64,000 nt of DNA from an uncultured Armatimonadota bacterium (GTDB taxonomy: Bacteria > Armatimonadota > Armatimonadia > Armatimonadales > Armatimonadaceae). A model generated the notes under the pieces. It did not search any database. It was not told the DNA's origin and worked only from the letters and a program-made list of their open reading frames with translations. Below are positions 7,997 to 16,445 of the stretch, piece after piece. Within the stretch, counting starts at the first letter, position 1, and each line of letters begins with the position of its first letter. Location: positions 29,751 to 93,750 of the forward strand of contig CAIVZM010000002.1 of assembly GCA_903910385.1 (NCBI GenBank). Direction: 5' to 3'. A program made the position numbers and the translations under genes.

Positions 7997-8964
7997 AATT
8001 TACTGTCATTACACCGACGCTCTCCCTCTCGCCATCGTATGAAGTCGATATAGATAATGCTGTCGCAAGGGTGTCGGACTGGCGAAAAGAGATCGGGGAC
8101 TCTGTATTGACAGGAGAAACTATCGCGCTTCTGAGCGTCGCGGATCAAACTATTGCCGTTCCTTCTCCAGTCCCCGGTATTCTGACACGTCGGTACGCCG
8201 GCTCTGGTGAACAGGTTGCATCTGGCGAACCGTTAGCTCTCCTTTCGGGCGTTCCTGTATCGCTTGTCGGGAGCGCAGTGAAGTACCGAATCCCGATAAC
8301 TCCCCCTGTCAACCCACTCGTACACGATAATTCCTCCGAAATTTACAACTTCACTTTGCAGGAACGTTCTCTGGCAAGCCACGATGTGAAATCCGTCACC
8401 ACTGCACCGCCCATTTATACGGTCATTCAGGCGGAAGTCTCGGAAGCGCAACGGCTTGCCCATTCCTTTGGCATATCTCTGACCCCCTTTGTGATGCATT
8501 GCCTGGCGTCTTCCCTGACCCGGTTTCCTCGTTTTAACGCTTCGGTCATTTCAGAAAGTGAATTACAACTGCATAGAGGCGTCCATATCGCCTGCTTACA
8601 AAGGACATCTGAAGCTCTCTTTGCGCCGGTGATACGGAACTGTGAACGAATCAGCTTACTGAGTCTCGCCCGTGAACTTTCGGAACTACGCTTCGCATCC
8701 GTTGCAGGGACGCTATCCCCATCGGCGATGCGCGGATCGACCATTTCATTTTCCGAAGTTAGCGCCCCGGTTCTCTATCAAACAGGAATTCTGCGCTTGC
8801 CACAGGCGGCTATCCTGACGCTTTCCGACTCTTCGCCCGGTCAAACCAGGATTACGCTTTGCCTGACCCACGACGCCCGTGCCGCCTCACCGGAACTGGC
8901 CGCAACGTTTCTGGACGACATTAGACGTAATCTGGAGCGTTGTGAATTTCTATTCTCCGGTTAA
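7993..8964 (+). CDS. degenerate E2-type acyltransferase (lipoyl-like plus catalytic-like domains)
   Basis: The 323-residue protein has the layout of a short 2-oxoacid dehydrogenase E2 subunit. A biotinyl/lipoyl-like domain (about 18-86) is followed by a CAT-like acyltransferase domain (about 135-320: SLTPFVMHCLASSL, RFNASVISESELQLHRGVHIAC, ALFAPVIRN, STISFSE, LPQAAILTLSD). Key residues are missing. The lipoylated lysine of the usual E-x-D-K turn is a glutamine (SVADQT, residue 52), and the usual HxxxDG active-site motif reads THDARAASPE, keeping a histidine but not DG. The usual peripheral-subunit-binding domain is not recognisable, and no E1 or E3 gene is near. It may be a non-catalytic or repurposed E2. 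It overlaps the LD-carboxypeptidase stop. Confidence 0.7.
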   Translation: MKFTVITPTLSLSPSYEVDIDNAVARVSDWRKEIGDSVLTGETIALLSVADQTIAVPSPVPGILTRRYAGSGEQVASGEPLALLSGVPVSLVGSAVKYRIPITPPVNPLVHDNSSEIYNFTLQERSLASHDVKSVTTAPPIYTVIQAEVSEAQRLAHSFGISLTPFVMHCLASSLTRFPRFNASVISESELQLHRGVHIACLQRTSEALFAPVIRNCERISLLSLARELSELRFASVAGTLSPSAMRGSTISFSEVSAPVLYQTGILRLPQAAILTLSDSSPGQTRITLCLTHDARAASPELAATFLDDIRRNLERCEFLFSG

Positions 8965-9138
8965 GGCGCTCAAACTTCCCGCAGAAATTCTTCAAGGTGA
9001 TGTGGTTCAAGATTTCCGCCGGGATATCCGCATCCGGGAAAGAGGAAAAACCGTCGCTTTGGAGTAAATTAAACACACTGTTTGAAATTTAGCGATATGT
9101 CGCTCCAGCATGGGCTTTACGCCACAGAGGTTGATTGA

Positions 9139-11655
9139 ATGAAAGCCGTCGTTATGGCGGGCGGGGAGGGAACGCGACTTCGTCCGCTCACTCTAAATCG
9201 CCCCAAACCGCTCGTCCCGGTTCTCAATAAGCCCATCGCGCAGCATATTATCGAGCATTTACGCCGCGCTGGGATTACCGACATCGTCGTCACGCTTTAT
9301 TATCTCGCAGAAGAGATTCGTGGTTATTTTGGAGACGGCTCCGACCTTGGCGTGAACCTGATCTACTCCGTGGAAGACACTCCTCTCGGAACGGCGGGTT
9401 CTGTTAAGAAAGCGGAAAAAGTTCTAAAGGATGAGGCTTTTGTGATCGTCTCAGGTGACGCTCTGACAGACCTCAACGTAGAAAAAGCGTTGGCGTTCCA
9501 TCGGGCGCGAAATTCTGAGGCGTCCCTGATACTTCAGCATATTGATAATCCGCTGGAATTTGGCGTCGTCATGACCGAGGAGAACGGGCGCATCGTGCGC
9601 TTCATGGAAAAGCCTTCGTGGGGCGAGGTGTTCTCGGATACTGTCAATACAGGGATGTATATTCTTGAGCCTTCCGTTTTCGAACTGATGGAACCGAACA
9701 AGAACTACGACTGGTCGCAAGATATTTTCCCTCGAATGCTGTCAGAGAATCGTCCGCTCTTCGGCTACGTGATGGAAGAATACTGGACAGACGTCGGTTC
9801 TCTCGATCAGTATCGTCAGGCTCAGTATGACATGCTCAATGGTTTGACTTCGCTTCCCATTGAAGGGCGCGTTCGTGACGGCAACATCTATATTGGCGAA
9901 GGCACCGAAGTCGATCCTGACGCAATTCTGAAAGGCCCGTTGTTCATAGGGGCGAACTCGCGCATCAAAGCGGGAGCAGTTATCGAACCGGATACTGTCG
10001 TCGGAGACAATGCCATCATTGAAGATGGCGCAACTCTGGAAAAAGCCGTTTTGTGGGACTCCGTCTATGTAGGTAAGAATGCTAATATCAAGGGATGTAC
10101 CGTCTGTCACCATTGCACTATCAAGGACAAGGTGGAAATACATGAAGGCGCGGTCATCGGGGATCGTTGCCACATCGAAAATGGCGCAGTGATTCGCCCC
10201 GGCGTGAAATTGTGGCCCGATAAAGTTATCGAAGCCGAAGCGATTGTGACGGATAGCCTGATCTGGGGTGCGAAATCGCACTCCACTTTGTTCCGTGGTC
10301 TCGGCGTCCCCGGCATCACGAACATCGAATTGACTCCCGAATTCGCCACCAAACTTGGAGCCAGTCTGGGAGCGTACTTGAAAAAGGGGGCGACTGTTGT
10401 TTCCGCCCGTGATGGTCACCCGGCATCACGGATGATCAAACGCGCAATGCTCTCCGGACTAATGTCGGTAGGTTGTAATGTCATCGATGTTCAGACCCAA
10501 CCTCTGCCGCTTCTACGTGTGGCGGTACGGAGCAACAATGCCCAGGCGGGGATCAATGTCCGTGTCGATCCGGAGCATCCGCGAAGCACCGTGGTGGAAT
10601 TCTTCGATAAACAGGGAATTTATTTGACCAAAAGCGCGGAACGAAAAATCGAGACTATTTTCTTCCGTGAGGACTACGGCAGGGCGGATATCGATGAGAT
10701 TGGAGAAATAAACTACGACATTCATTCCCTGGAACAATATCGCGAGCGCTTCTTCGCCCGAATCAATGAGAAAGATATAGCAAGACGTCGGTTCCGCGTC
10801 GTTGTCGATTATGCCTTCGGGAGAATTTCATCCGTTCTGCCGGATTTGCTAGGGCGACTCAACCTCGATGTTATTGCGCTGAATGCCTATTCGGATCCTG
10901 ATCGCGCCCCGAAAACACCAGGCGAGCGGGAAGGCTTGATGTACAATCTCAGTCAGGTCGTCACGACATTGCGATGTGATCTGGGCGTTCAATTCCAGTC
11001 CGATGGCGAACGAATCGCCTTGATCGATGAAAAGGGAGAACCGCTTGCCGGAGCGTTGTTACTGGCGACTATCGCTTCGCTGGTGGCAGAGACTCGCCCG
11101 GGAGCGAAGGCGGCGGTTCCGGTAAACGCACCTTCTGTGATCGAGCAGGTCATGCGCCGAAATGAGGGCGTCGTCCACCGCACCAAGACCGACCCCCGAT
11201 TCTTGATGACGGTAGCGGCGCATACCGGGGAGAATATAGCGATCGCGGCGGACATGAATGGTGGGTTTATCTTCCCGGAGTTTCATCCCGCATATGATGG
11301 ACTGTATGCCTTTGTCAAAACGCTCGAAATGTTGGCGTGGTTACAACGACCGCTTTCCGAGTTTGTCAAAGAATTACCACCCATTCATCTGGCTACTCTC
11401 ACCGTACCCTGTGGTTGGGAAAACAAGGGGAAGGTTATGCGCCGCCTGACAGAAGATTCACTCTCGGGCGCGAACAGCGTAAAAGTGGAGTTGATTGATG
11501 GAATCAAGTTGACGCAATCCGAAGGCGAATGGGTGCTAATTCTTCCGGATGCCGCCGAACCTCTCTTCCACATCTACGCTGAAAGCGCTTCACAGGATGA
11601 AGCGATTGCAAACGCTCGAGAATACGTGCGGAAGATCGAAAGTATCATCGATTAG
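9139..11655 (+). CDS. sugar-1-phosphate nucleotidylyltransferase fused to phosphomannomutase-like domain
   Basis: The 838-residue fusion resembles the long mannose-1-phosphate guanylyltransferases of cyanobacteria and related phyla. Residues 1-235 are a nucleotidyltransferase with the signature MAGGEGTRLRPLT, the metal aspartate in VSGDALTD and the FMEKP lysine. Residues about 245-375 form hexapeptide repeats of a left-handed beta-helix. Residues about 385-835 follow the phosphomannomutase fold, but its catalytic loops are altered: the serine loop TASHNP reads VRVDPEHP (474-481), the metal loop DGDxDR reads SDGER (621-625), and the phosphate loop near the end reads LPDAAEP. Mutase activity is therefore doubtful. 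The N-terminal half probably makes GDP-mannose or a related NDP-sugar; the exact nucleotide is not certain. Confidence 0.85.
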   Translation: MKAVVMAGGEGTRLRPLTLNRPKPLVPVLNKPIAQHIIEHLRRAGITDIVVTLYYLAEEIRGYFGDGSDLGVNLIYSVEDTPLGTAGSVKKAEKVLKDEAFVIVSGDALTDLNVEKALAFHRARNSEASLILQHIDNPLEFGVVMTEENGRIVRFMEKPSWGEVFSDTVNTGMYILEPSVFELMEPNKNYDWSQDIFPRMLSENRPLFGYVMEEYWTDVGSLDQYRQAQYDMLNGLTSLPIEGRVRDGNIYIGEGTEVDPDAILKGPLFIGANSRIKAGAVIEPDTVVGDNAIIEDGATLEKAVLWDSVYVGKNANIKGCTVCHHCTIKDKVEIHEGAVIGDRCHIENGAVIRPGVKLWPDKVIEAEAIVTDSLIWGAKSHSTLFRGLGVPGITNIELTPEFATKLGASLGAYLKKGATVVSARDGHPASRMIKRAMLSGLMSVGCNVIDVQTQPLPLLRVAVRSNNAQAGINVRVDPEHPRSTVVEFFDKQGIYLTKSAERKIETIFFREDYGRADIDEIGEINYDIHSLEQYRERFFARINEKDIARRRFRVVVDYAFGRISSVLPDLLGRLNLDVIALNAYSDPDRAPKTPGEREGLMYNLSQVVTTLRCDLGVQFQSDGERIALIDEKGEPLAGALLLATIASLVAETRPGAKAAVPVNAPSVIEQVMRRNEGVVHRTKTDPRFLMTVAAHTGENIAIAADMNGGFIFPEFHPAYDGLYAFVKTLEMLAWLQRPLSEFVKELPPIHLATLTVPCGWENKGKVMRRLTEDSLSGANSVKVELIDGIKLTQSEGEWVLILPDAAEPLFHIYAESASQDEAIANAREYVRKIESIID

Positions 11656-11685
11656 GCGGGAACGTCAAGGAGTGTTTGATACTCA

Positions 11686-11721
11686 CACAAAGGGAGAACT
11701 CTCACGAAAGTTCTCCCTTTG
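11686..11721. terminator. bidirectional hairpin after the pyrophosphorylase gene
   Basis: ACAAAGGGAGAACT and its exact inverse AGTTCTCCCTTTGT flank an 8-nt loop, giving a 14-bp stem. It lies between the convergent ends of the fusion gene (stop at 11655) and the minus-strand membrane-protein gene (ends 11774). A/T-rich arms at both ends suggest it can stop transcription from either side. Confidence 0.7.
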
Positions 11722-11773
11722 TCATTTCGAATCGCTTTAGCGGCGAACCAAACATTCAGGAAGGGGCTACCAG

Positions 11774-12619
11774 TTACTCCCAGGGAAGACTCGCAGGGGA
11801 GGACGGGCGCTCGGGTTGTTCGCCATCAGGCGTTTCGTCTTTAGGAGACGCTGGTTTGGCAGACGTCGATCTGTTTTCCGGTTGAGGTTGCACAGGCGGC
11901 GCTTCCGCTGTTTGTGCTCCCGGACGTCGTTGAATAGATCCCATATTGATCGTTCCCATTTCCCCGGTCGGAGGCGGAGGAGCCTCGACTACTGCCGAAG
12001 CGATCACGCTCCCAGGCAGTGACGAAGGGATAGGTCGTGACGTTTGGGTGGTTGCAGATGTGTTCACGGGACGAGGAACGGCGCGGAAGGGTAGGGCGCA
12101 ATACAGTTCCACATCTCCCGTTTGAAGATCCAGCAAGGCAGTCACATTACCGGGTATTTTTCGGGGCAGAAGACGGTCATCGGCATGAGTAGTTCGATGA
12201 GTCAACTCGCCATTTGGCGTGGTGACCTGAAATTTACACATTCTTCCAAAGCTATTATCGCCTCCCACATTGTCTGCGGATAATACTCTCGCCATAACGG
12301 GAACCCCGTTTTCCGCCAGATGCTTTACCCGGGCGATATGACGGTTATTGAGAGATGGAACAATCAGGACGGCAGTCACCATGCCCAATATGGCGATAGC
12401 GATGCCGGTAAAAGTCCAAAGGGAAAGCCCCCGGCTCGCTCCAAATGCAAGAAGAATGATTCCTGCGATCATCAAACCTGCGCCAATTCCCTGAAAAAGG
12501 AGCGAGTTCGGCTTGTTAAGGTCAGGATATCCGGACGGAGCGATACGCCGTGGCGTCGGCTCCGACAACTCCGGTTCCATCGTCCAACTTTCCTGCACAT
12601 TCACATCGGCTGCCGCCAT
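11774..12619 (-). CDS. two-helix membrane protein of unknown function
   Basis: The 281-residue protein was not recognised. A hydrophilic N-terminus of about 40 residues leads into two membrane helices (about 43-63 and 69-91). A short beta-rich segment follows (about 95-180: PVMARVLSAD, KFQVTTPNGELTHRTTH, ALLDLQTGDVELYCALPF), which recalls DUF3592-type proteins that have a small domain after a helix pair. The last 100 residues are proline-, serine- and alanine-rich and probably disordered. It lies 27 nt downstream of the receiver gene with GAGGCAGGA ahead of the ATG, so the two are likely one operon. Confidence 0.65.
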   Translation of the reverse strand: MAAADVNVQESWTMEPELSEPTPRRIAPSGYPDLNKPNSLLFQGIGAGLMIAGIILLAFGASRGLSLWTFTGIAIAILGMVTAVLIVPSLNNRHIARVKHLAENGVPVMARVLSADNVGGDNSFGRMCKFQVTTPNGELTHRTTHADDRLLPRKIPGNVTALLDLQTGDVELYCALPFRAVPRPVNTSATTQTSRPIPSSLPGSVIASAVVEAPPPPTGEMGTINMGSIQRRPGAQTAEAPPVQPQPENRSTSAKPASPKDETPDGEQPERPSSPASLPWE

Positions 12620-12646
12620 CGCGTTTTCCTGCCTCGTTTCTCCGGT

Positions 12647-13063
12647 CTACTTTGTGACATCTCCAGCCAGAGCGGCCGCGACCGCTTCTGCCAGCTTATC
12701 AGGTTCAAAAGGCTTGGTGATATATTGATTAACTCCAATGCCCAGTCCTCGTTCAATATCTTCATCCTGCGCCTTCGCGGACAGCATAATGATAGGAATC
12801 ATCGCTAATTTTGGGTCAGCGCGTATTTCCGTCGCTACCTGGAAACCATCCTTGCGCGGCATCATAACATCCAGTAATACCAGATCAGGGTGAACTTCCC
12901 GTATCTTCTGTAATGCCTCTTCACCGTTGGTCGCTGTGATCATAAGATAGCCGCGCCGCTGCAAAACGAAAGCCATCAGACGAAGTAAAGCCGGTTCGTC
13001 ATCAGCAACGAGAATTGTCTGCGCGACCGCTTTATCAGGTTTCGCATCGGAAAGATTTACCAT
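12647..13063 (-). CDS. single-domain response regulator (CheY-like receiver)
   Basis: The 138-residue protein is a receiver domain only. It has the acidic pocket in ILVADDEPALLRL, the phospho-acceptor aspartate in LVLLDVMMPRKDG, the conserved serine in IIMLSAKAQDEDI and the lysine in YITKPFEPDKL. There is no output domain, so it must act by binding a partner or in a phosphorelay; no histidine kinase is nearby. The start was placed at the ATG at 13063 because GGAG lies upstream and the longer frame begins before the promoter. It is followed by the two-helix membrane protein. Confidence 0.88.
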   Translation of the reverse strand: MVNLSDAKPDKAVAQTILVADDEPALLRLMAFVLQRRGYLMITATNGEEALQKIREVHPDLVLLDVMMPRKDGFQVATEIRADPKLAMIPIIMLSAKAQDEDIERGLGIGVNQYITKPFEPDKLAEAVAAALAGDVTK

Positions 13064-13075
13064 TAAACCGTCTCC

Positions 13076-13105
13076 ATCATACGAGAAAAGGTTCGGGAAA
13101 TGCAA
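13076..13105 (-). promoter_or_regulatory. promoter of the receiver gene
   Basis: On the minus strand TTGCAT, an 18-nt spacer and TATGAT (13076-13081) precede the ATG at 13063 by 12 nt. The predicted leader is only about 6 nt, so the transcript is nearly leaderless. Confidence 0.5.
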
Positions 13106-13177
13106 GCATAAGAGGAGAGAATGAGGCTGCATCACCACAAAGTGACGATTACCAGTGAAAGGTGCCTAAACTTAAAT

Positions 13178-14065
13178 TTATTGATATCGGTAATGCCGCC
13201 AGCCCGGACGCGGGAGAGTCGTTTCCTCAAAGCGAAGTTGTGCAAGCGTTGCAATGCCACGTTCTGACAGATAGTAACCCCTACTCGTAATGGCGTAGGA
13301 AGGATCTTCTCTCAGGTTCAACCGAAAGGGGATATCTTCCACTGCAAGAGTGATAATCTGACGTAATTGAAAGGTATCCAGCATTTCAATGGCGGCTCGC
13401 GCTTCGTCTGCGGCTTCGCCATCAGCATCCATCTGTAACACACGTTGAAATTCGCGTAACGCGGGACCAACCATTCCCTGCTGTTGGAGCAAAACGCCGC
13501 GCTTAAAGTGATGCGCGGCGTCATGGGGGTCCAGATTTATCATTTCCTCGGTGACCTGAAGCGCTTTTTCTATCAGACCACGTTGGAGGTACGCGGCGGA
13601 GAGAACATCCCGTGCCGGCAGGGATCGCGGCGCAAGAGACAGGAGTACCTGGCACTCATGAATCGCTTCTTCCCATCGTCCCACTTCAAGACACATCTCG
13701 GCAAGGGCTTCGCGGGGTGCGGTAAGTTGCGGAGTGCGCCGGACGGCGTTTCTTAAAACCTCTAACGCTTCTGCGGGCCGTCGCGTTTCTCGCAACAATG
13801 CCGCAATTCGCAGAGGAACTCTAGTGGAACCGGGAAAACTGGTATTAAGTCTTCGGAGATGAGCGAGAGCTTTGTCTAATTTGCCGGAGGCGATCAGGGC
13901 ATCCGCTCGTCGGAGACCGCGTAATTCTCGACCTTCTGGTTCAATGCGTTTGCGAACGGAATGATGAGACACAGTGGACGATGTCTGAGGCGGGGGGGTA
14001 TTTTGCAACGATCCCATCGGAACCGTTTCCGGCATTATCATCGTCGGAATCGCCTTGGTTGACAC
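13178..14065 (-). CDS. TPR-repeat protein
   Basis: The 295-residue protein has about five tetratricopeptide-like helix pairs between residues 45 and 225 (for example ADALIASGKLDKALAHLRRL, AEMCLEVGRWEEAIHECQVL, SAAYLQRGLIEKALQVTEEM, HFKRGVLLQQQGMVGPALRE). A C-terminal segment of about 65 residues ends in an aromatic/arginine tail and matches nothing I recognise. There is no signal peptide or membrane helix, so it is probably a cytoplasmic scaffold. The GTG start at 14065 is tentative; an in-frame ATG lies about 10 codons further in. It is oriented with the receiver gene but separated from it by 114 nt with its own promoter. Confidence 0.8.
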   Translation of the reverse strand: MSTKAIPTMIMPETVPMGSLQNTPPPQTSSTVSHHSVRKRIEPEGRELRGLRRADALIASGKLDKALAHLRRLNTSFPGSTRVPLRIAALLRETRRPAEALEVLRNAVRRTPQLTAPREALAEMCLEVGRWEEAIHECQVLLSLAPRSLPARDVLSAAYLQRGLIEKALQVTEEMINLDPHDAAHHFKRGVLLQQQGMVGPALREFQRVLQMDADGEAADEARAAIEMLDTFQLRQIITLAVEDIPFRLNLREDPSYAITSRGYYLSERGIATLAQLRFEETTLPRPGWRHYRYQ

Positions 14066-14158
14066 GTTGCGCTGCTACGCTCCTCTTTCCGCACCAGAAC
14101 AGTACTCAGATGTCCGTTGAGTTGCGGTACCGCCCGCTGTTCTTCTCGGCGCGTCCCT

Positions 14159-14186
14159 ATTATATCATGAGGGGATAAAGTGGCAA
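14159..14186 (-). promoter_or_regulatory. promoter of the TPR gene
   Basis: On the minus strand TTGCCA (14181-14186), a 16-nt spacer and a consensus TATAAT (14159-14164) give a strong sigma-70-type promoter. The leader to the GTG at 14065 would be about 86 nt. Confidence 0.65.
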
Positions 14187-14560
14187 AGGCAAATAGATAG
14201 TAAACAAAAAATCTACTCTTGATATCTACACAGATATGCTCCGAAACTGGTGGACGCGATCGCTACTCGAAACGAAAAGGTCTTCCGCTTTTCAGCGAAA
14301 GACCTGTTGAATATCTTTTCAATATCTCGTTTTTGATTTTATTTGCTGTATTAGGTTTTCTATATGAAATTATTCGTTATTCGGTTGTCTCTATGCAATT
14401 GTCCGTATTCTATTCTGCCACTTTAATTATCTCTATTCAGTTGTGCGGCGCTATTCACTTTTTCGGCAGTTTGTTTGGGAATATGAAGCCAGTGTTTCAT
14501 AACCCTTCGTAATACAAGACGGCTTATACGGAGCAACTGTTCCCGGTTTTATGAAAAGAT
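14187..14560. other. AT-rich gene-free stretch with an isolated hairpin
   Basis: This part of the 587-nt gap between the TPR gene and the glycosyltransferase is clearly richer in A and T than its surroundings. An inverted repeat at 14278-14305 (AGGTCTT...AAGACCT, 11 pairs, one mismatch, 4-nt loop) resembles a terminator stem but ends no known gene. A 97-codon open frame (TTG at 14219) crosses the hairpin and has no ribosome site or recognisable similarity. No convincing gene is seen. Confidence 0.5.
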
Positions 14561-14638
14561 TTTCGTATATCCCTCCGAATCGTGCGCGGAATGATTTCGG
14601 AGGTTACCGTAACGACACATTAAGAAATGGCGTAATGG

Positions 14639-14644
14639 TAAAAT
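14639..14644 (+). promoter_or_regulatory. -10 box of a leaderless promoter for the glycosyltransferase gene
   Basis: TAAAAT followed by 8 nt and ATG at 14653. No Shine-Dalgarno is visible in between. Confidence 0.5.
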
Positions 14645-14652
14645 AACAGAGA

Positions 14653-15486
14653 ATGGAAGACAGAGAAAACAAGGCGAAAAAAGACCTTTCGCTCTCGGTA
14701 ACAATTCCCGCTTACAATGAAGCGGCGCGGTTGCCGCGCACATTGCACGCCGCGGTCGAATACCTGGAAAAAAGAGGTTTGCCGTACGAGATTCTGACGG
14801 TAGATGACGGTTCACGGGATCAAACGGCGGAAGTGATCCGTCAAACCGCCTGCGAACTGGCTCCGATGATGACATGGGGAACGATCGAACCGTTAGGATA
14901 TGATCGAAACCGGGGTAAGGGATACGCGGTTCGTTACGGAATTCTGCGTTCATCGGGAAACCACATTCTTTTCATGGATGCGGATCTGGCGACTCCCATG
15001 GAGGAATTGGAAAAGTTAGAAGCGGCGCTACGCCCGGAATTCCGTATCGAAGTCGCTATCGGTTCCCGCCCACTTCGTGAATCGCAACTGGTGGTACGCC
15101 AACCGCTCCTCCGTGAGGTTGCGGGAAGGGCATTCAATAAAGCGGTACAACTATTAGCCACCCGTGGTATCGCCGATACCCAGTGCGGATTCAAACTCTT
15201 TACGCATTCCGCAGCCCGGGAAATCTTCTCTCGCTGTACGTTGGATGGTTTTTCCTTCGATGTGGAAGCCTTGTTTCTTGCACGCCGTCTTGGGTACGAT
15301 ATAGCGGAAGTTCCCGTCCGGTGGGCGCACCAGGAAGGTGCGGCGGCGTTTGCGACACGGGGAGCTTATTTACGCGCCGGAATCAAAATGCTTCGTGACC
15401 TGATTAAAATCCGTCAAACGCATCGGTCAGTGCGTCCTCTCTCTCCCACTGTCATTGTTCCGAGCCGGACGATTCCGCCCGCATGA
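14653..15486 (+). CDS. family 2 glycosyltransferase (polyprenyl/dolichyl-phosphate hexosyltransferase-like)
   Basis: The 277-residue GT-A enzyme resembles dolichyl-phosphate beta-glucosyltransferases (ALG5/DPM1 type), which load a sugar on a lipid phosphate. Visible motifs are VTIPAYNEAARLP, VDDGSRDQTAEV, the metal-binding FMDADLATP (DxD), and GIADTQCGFKLF with DGFSFDVEALFLARRLGY, which are typical of this subgroup. There are no C-terminal membrane helices, unlike some homologues. Its stop overlaps the ATG of the phosphoesterase gene (ATGA). The sugar donor and acceptor are not determined by the sequence. Confidence 0.85.
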   Translation: MEDRENKAKKDLSLSVTIPAYNEAARLPRTLHAAVEYLEKRGLPYEILTVDDGSRDQTAEVIRQTACELAPMMTWGTIEPLGYDRNRGKGYAVRYGILRSSGNHILFMDADLATPMEELEKLEAALRPEFRIEVAIGSRPLRESQLVVRQPLLREVAGRAFNKAVQLLATRGIADTQCGFKLFTHSAAREIFSRCTLDGFSFDVEALFLARRLGYDIAEVPVRWAHQEGAAAFATRGAYLRAGIKMLRDLIKIRQTHRSVRPLSPTVIVPSRTIPPA

Positions 15487-16439
15487 GAGAGCTAATGCCT
15501 TCAGAACGGACGCTTTTTACGACGTCTTCCGCTATTGTTGCAGGATTAGGCGCCGCGCTCGCCTATTATTCTCTTTGCATCGAACCGTATCGCGTTCAAT
15601 TGACTTTCCCGACTATCGTTGCGCCTAATCTTCCTGAAGCGCTCGAGGGAGCTACCATCCTGCTCCTGACCGATCCTCATGTCAGTGACTATGGAAAAAG
15701 GGAAAGTCTTGCGCTTTCTATCTTGCAGGAGATGGTTCAAAGCTACCCGGCGCCTGATCTGATGGTCTGGGGCGGCGACTACCTGCTGGGAACTGATTCT
15801 GTCATACCCGCGATGCGCTTCGTGAAAGATGCTTCCAGCCTGTTTCCACACACCCCGCAGTATGCGATTCTGGGAAATGCAGAGCATAAATTCGGAATAG
15901 CCCAACAACGGACATTGCATCAGCAAATGCGCGCAATGGGTCTTCGCCTGCTGATCAATGCATGGGAACCACTTGTCATTCGCGGTGAATCGATCAATAT
16001 CATCGGTGTCGATGATCCCTATTATGGTCATGCTGACCTCGTCGAAGCGATGAGGGGAGCATCGGTGGGCGAAACATTCACTTTGCTGCTCTCGCACTCT
16101 CCCCAACTGGCGGTTCAAGCGGCGCGATTGGGAATCGATTTGATGCTGTCCGGTCACACGCATGGGGGACAGGTGCGCCTTCCAGTGATCGGCCCCCTCA
16201 AAACGCAGAACCCGTTGAGTCGCCGTGTCGATCAGGGGTACTTTGATCGCGCCAGAATGCAGAAGGCCCTCGGCTTCGATCCGGGGGGCGATATGGCAAC
16301 CTTTATATCGCGTGGTCTGGGATCCGCGAATGTGCCTCGTATTCGCTCTTTGACGCCGCGATTTCTGTGCCTGCCGGAGATCGCACTGCTGACATTGTCG
16401 CAGCGCCACTCTTTCTCATCAGCGCCTGATTGGCGATAG
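15483..16439 (+). CDS. membrane-anchored metallophosphoesterase (YkuE-like)
   Basis: The 318-residue calcineurin-like phosphoesterase has an N-terminal membrane anchor (about 13-31) and metal-binding motifs LLTDPHVSDYG, WGGDYLLG, LLLSHSP and LSGHTHGGQVRLP. The fourth motif, normally GNH(D/E), reads LGNAEHKFG: the metal asparagine is kept but the catalytic histidine is replaced by alanine, with a histidine two residues later. The family includes YkuE and UDP-2,3-diacylglucosamine hydrolases; the substrate is unknown here. It is translationally coupled to the glycosyltransferase. Confidence 0.82.
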   Translation: MRELMPSERTLFTTSSAIVAGLGAALAYYSLCIEPYRVQLTFPTIVAPNLPEALEGATILLLTDPHVSDYGKRESLALSILQEMVQSYPAPDLMVWGGDYLLGTDSVIPAMRFVKDASSLFPHTPQYAILGNAEHKFGIAQQRTLHQQMRAMGLRLLINAWEPLVIRGESINIIGVDDPYYGHADLVEAMRGASVGETFTLLLSHSPQLAVQAARLGIDLMLSGHTHGGQVRLPVIGPLKTQNPLSRRVDQGYFDRARMQKALGFDPGGDMATFISRGLGSANVPRIRSLTPRFLCLPEIALLTLSQRHSFSSAPDWR

Positions 16440-16445
16440 TCTCCT

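Noticed and set aside
14219..14512. 97-codon open frame in the AT-rich gap
   Set aside because: TTG start, no ribosome site, crosses a stable hairpin; its hydrophobic look is explained by AT-rich composition.
15546..16409. 287-codon minus-strand open frame
   Set aside because: It is antisense to the phosphoesterase, which carries clear metal-binding motifs.
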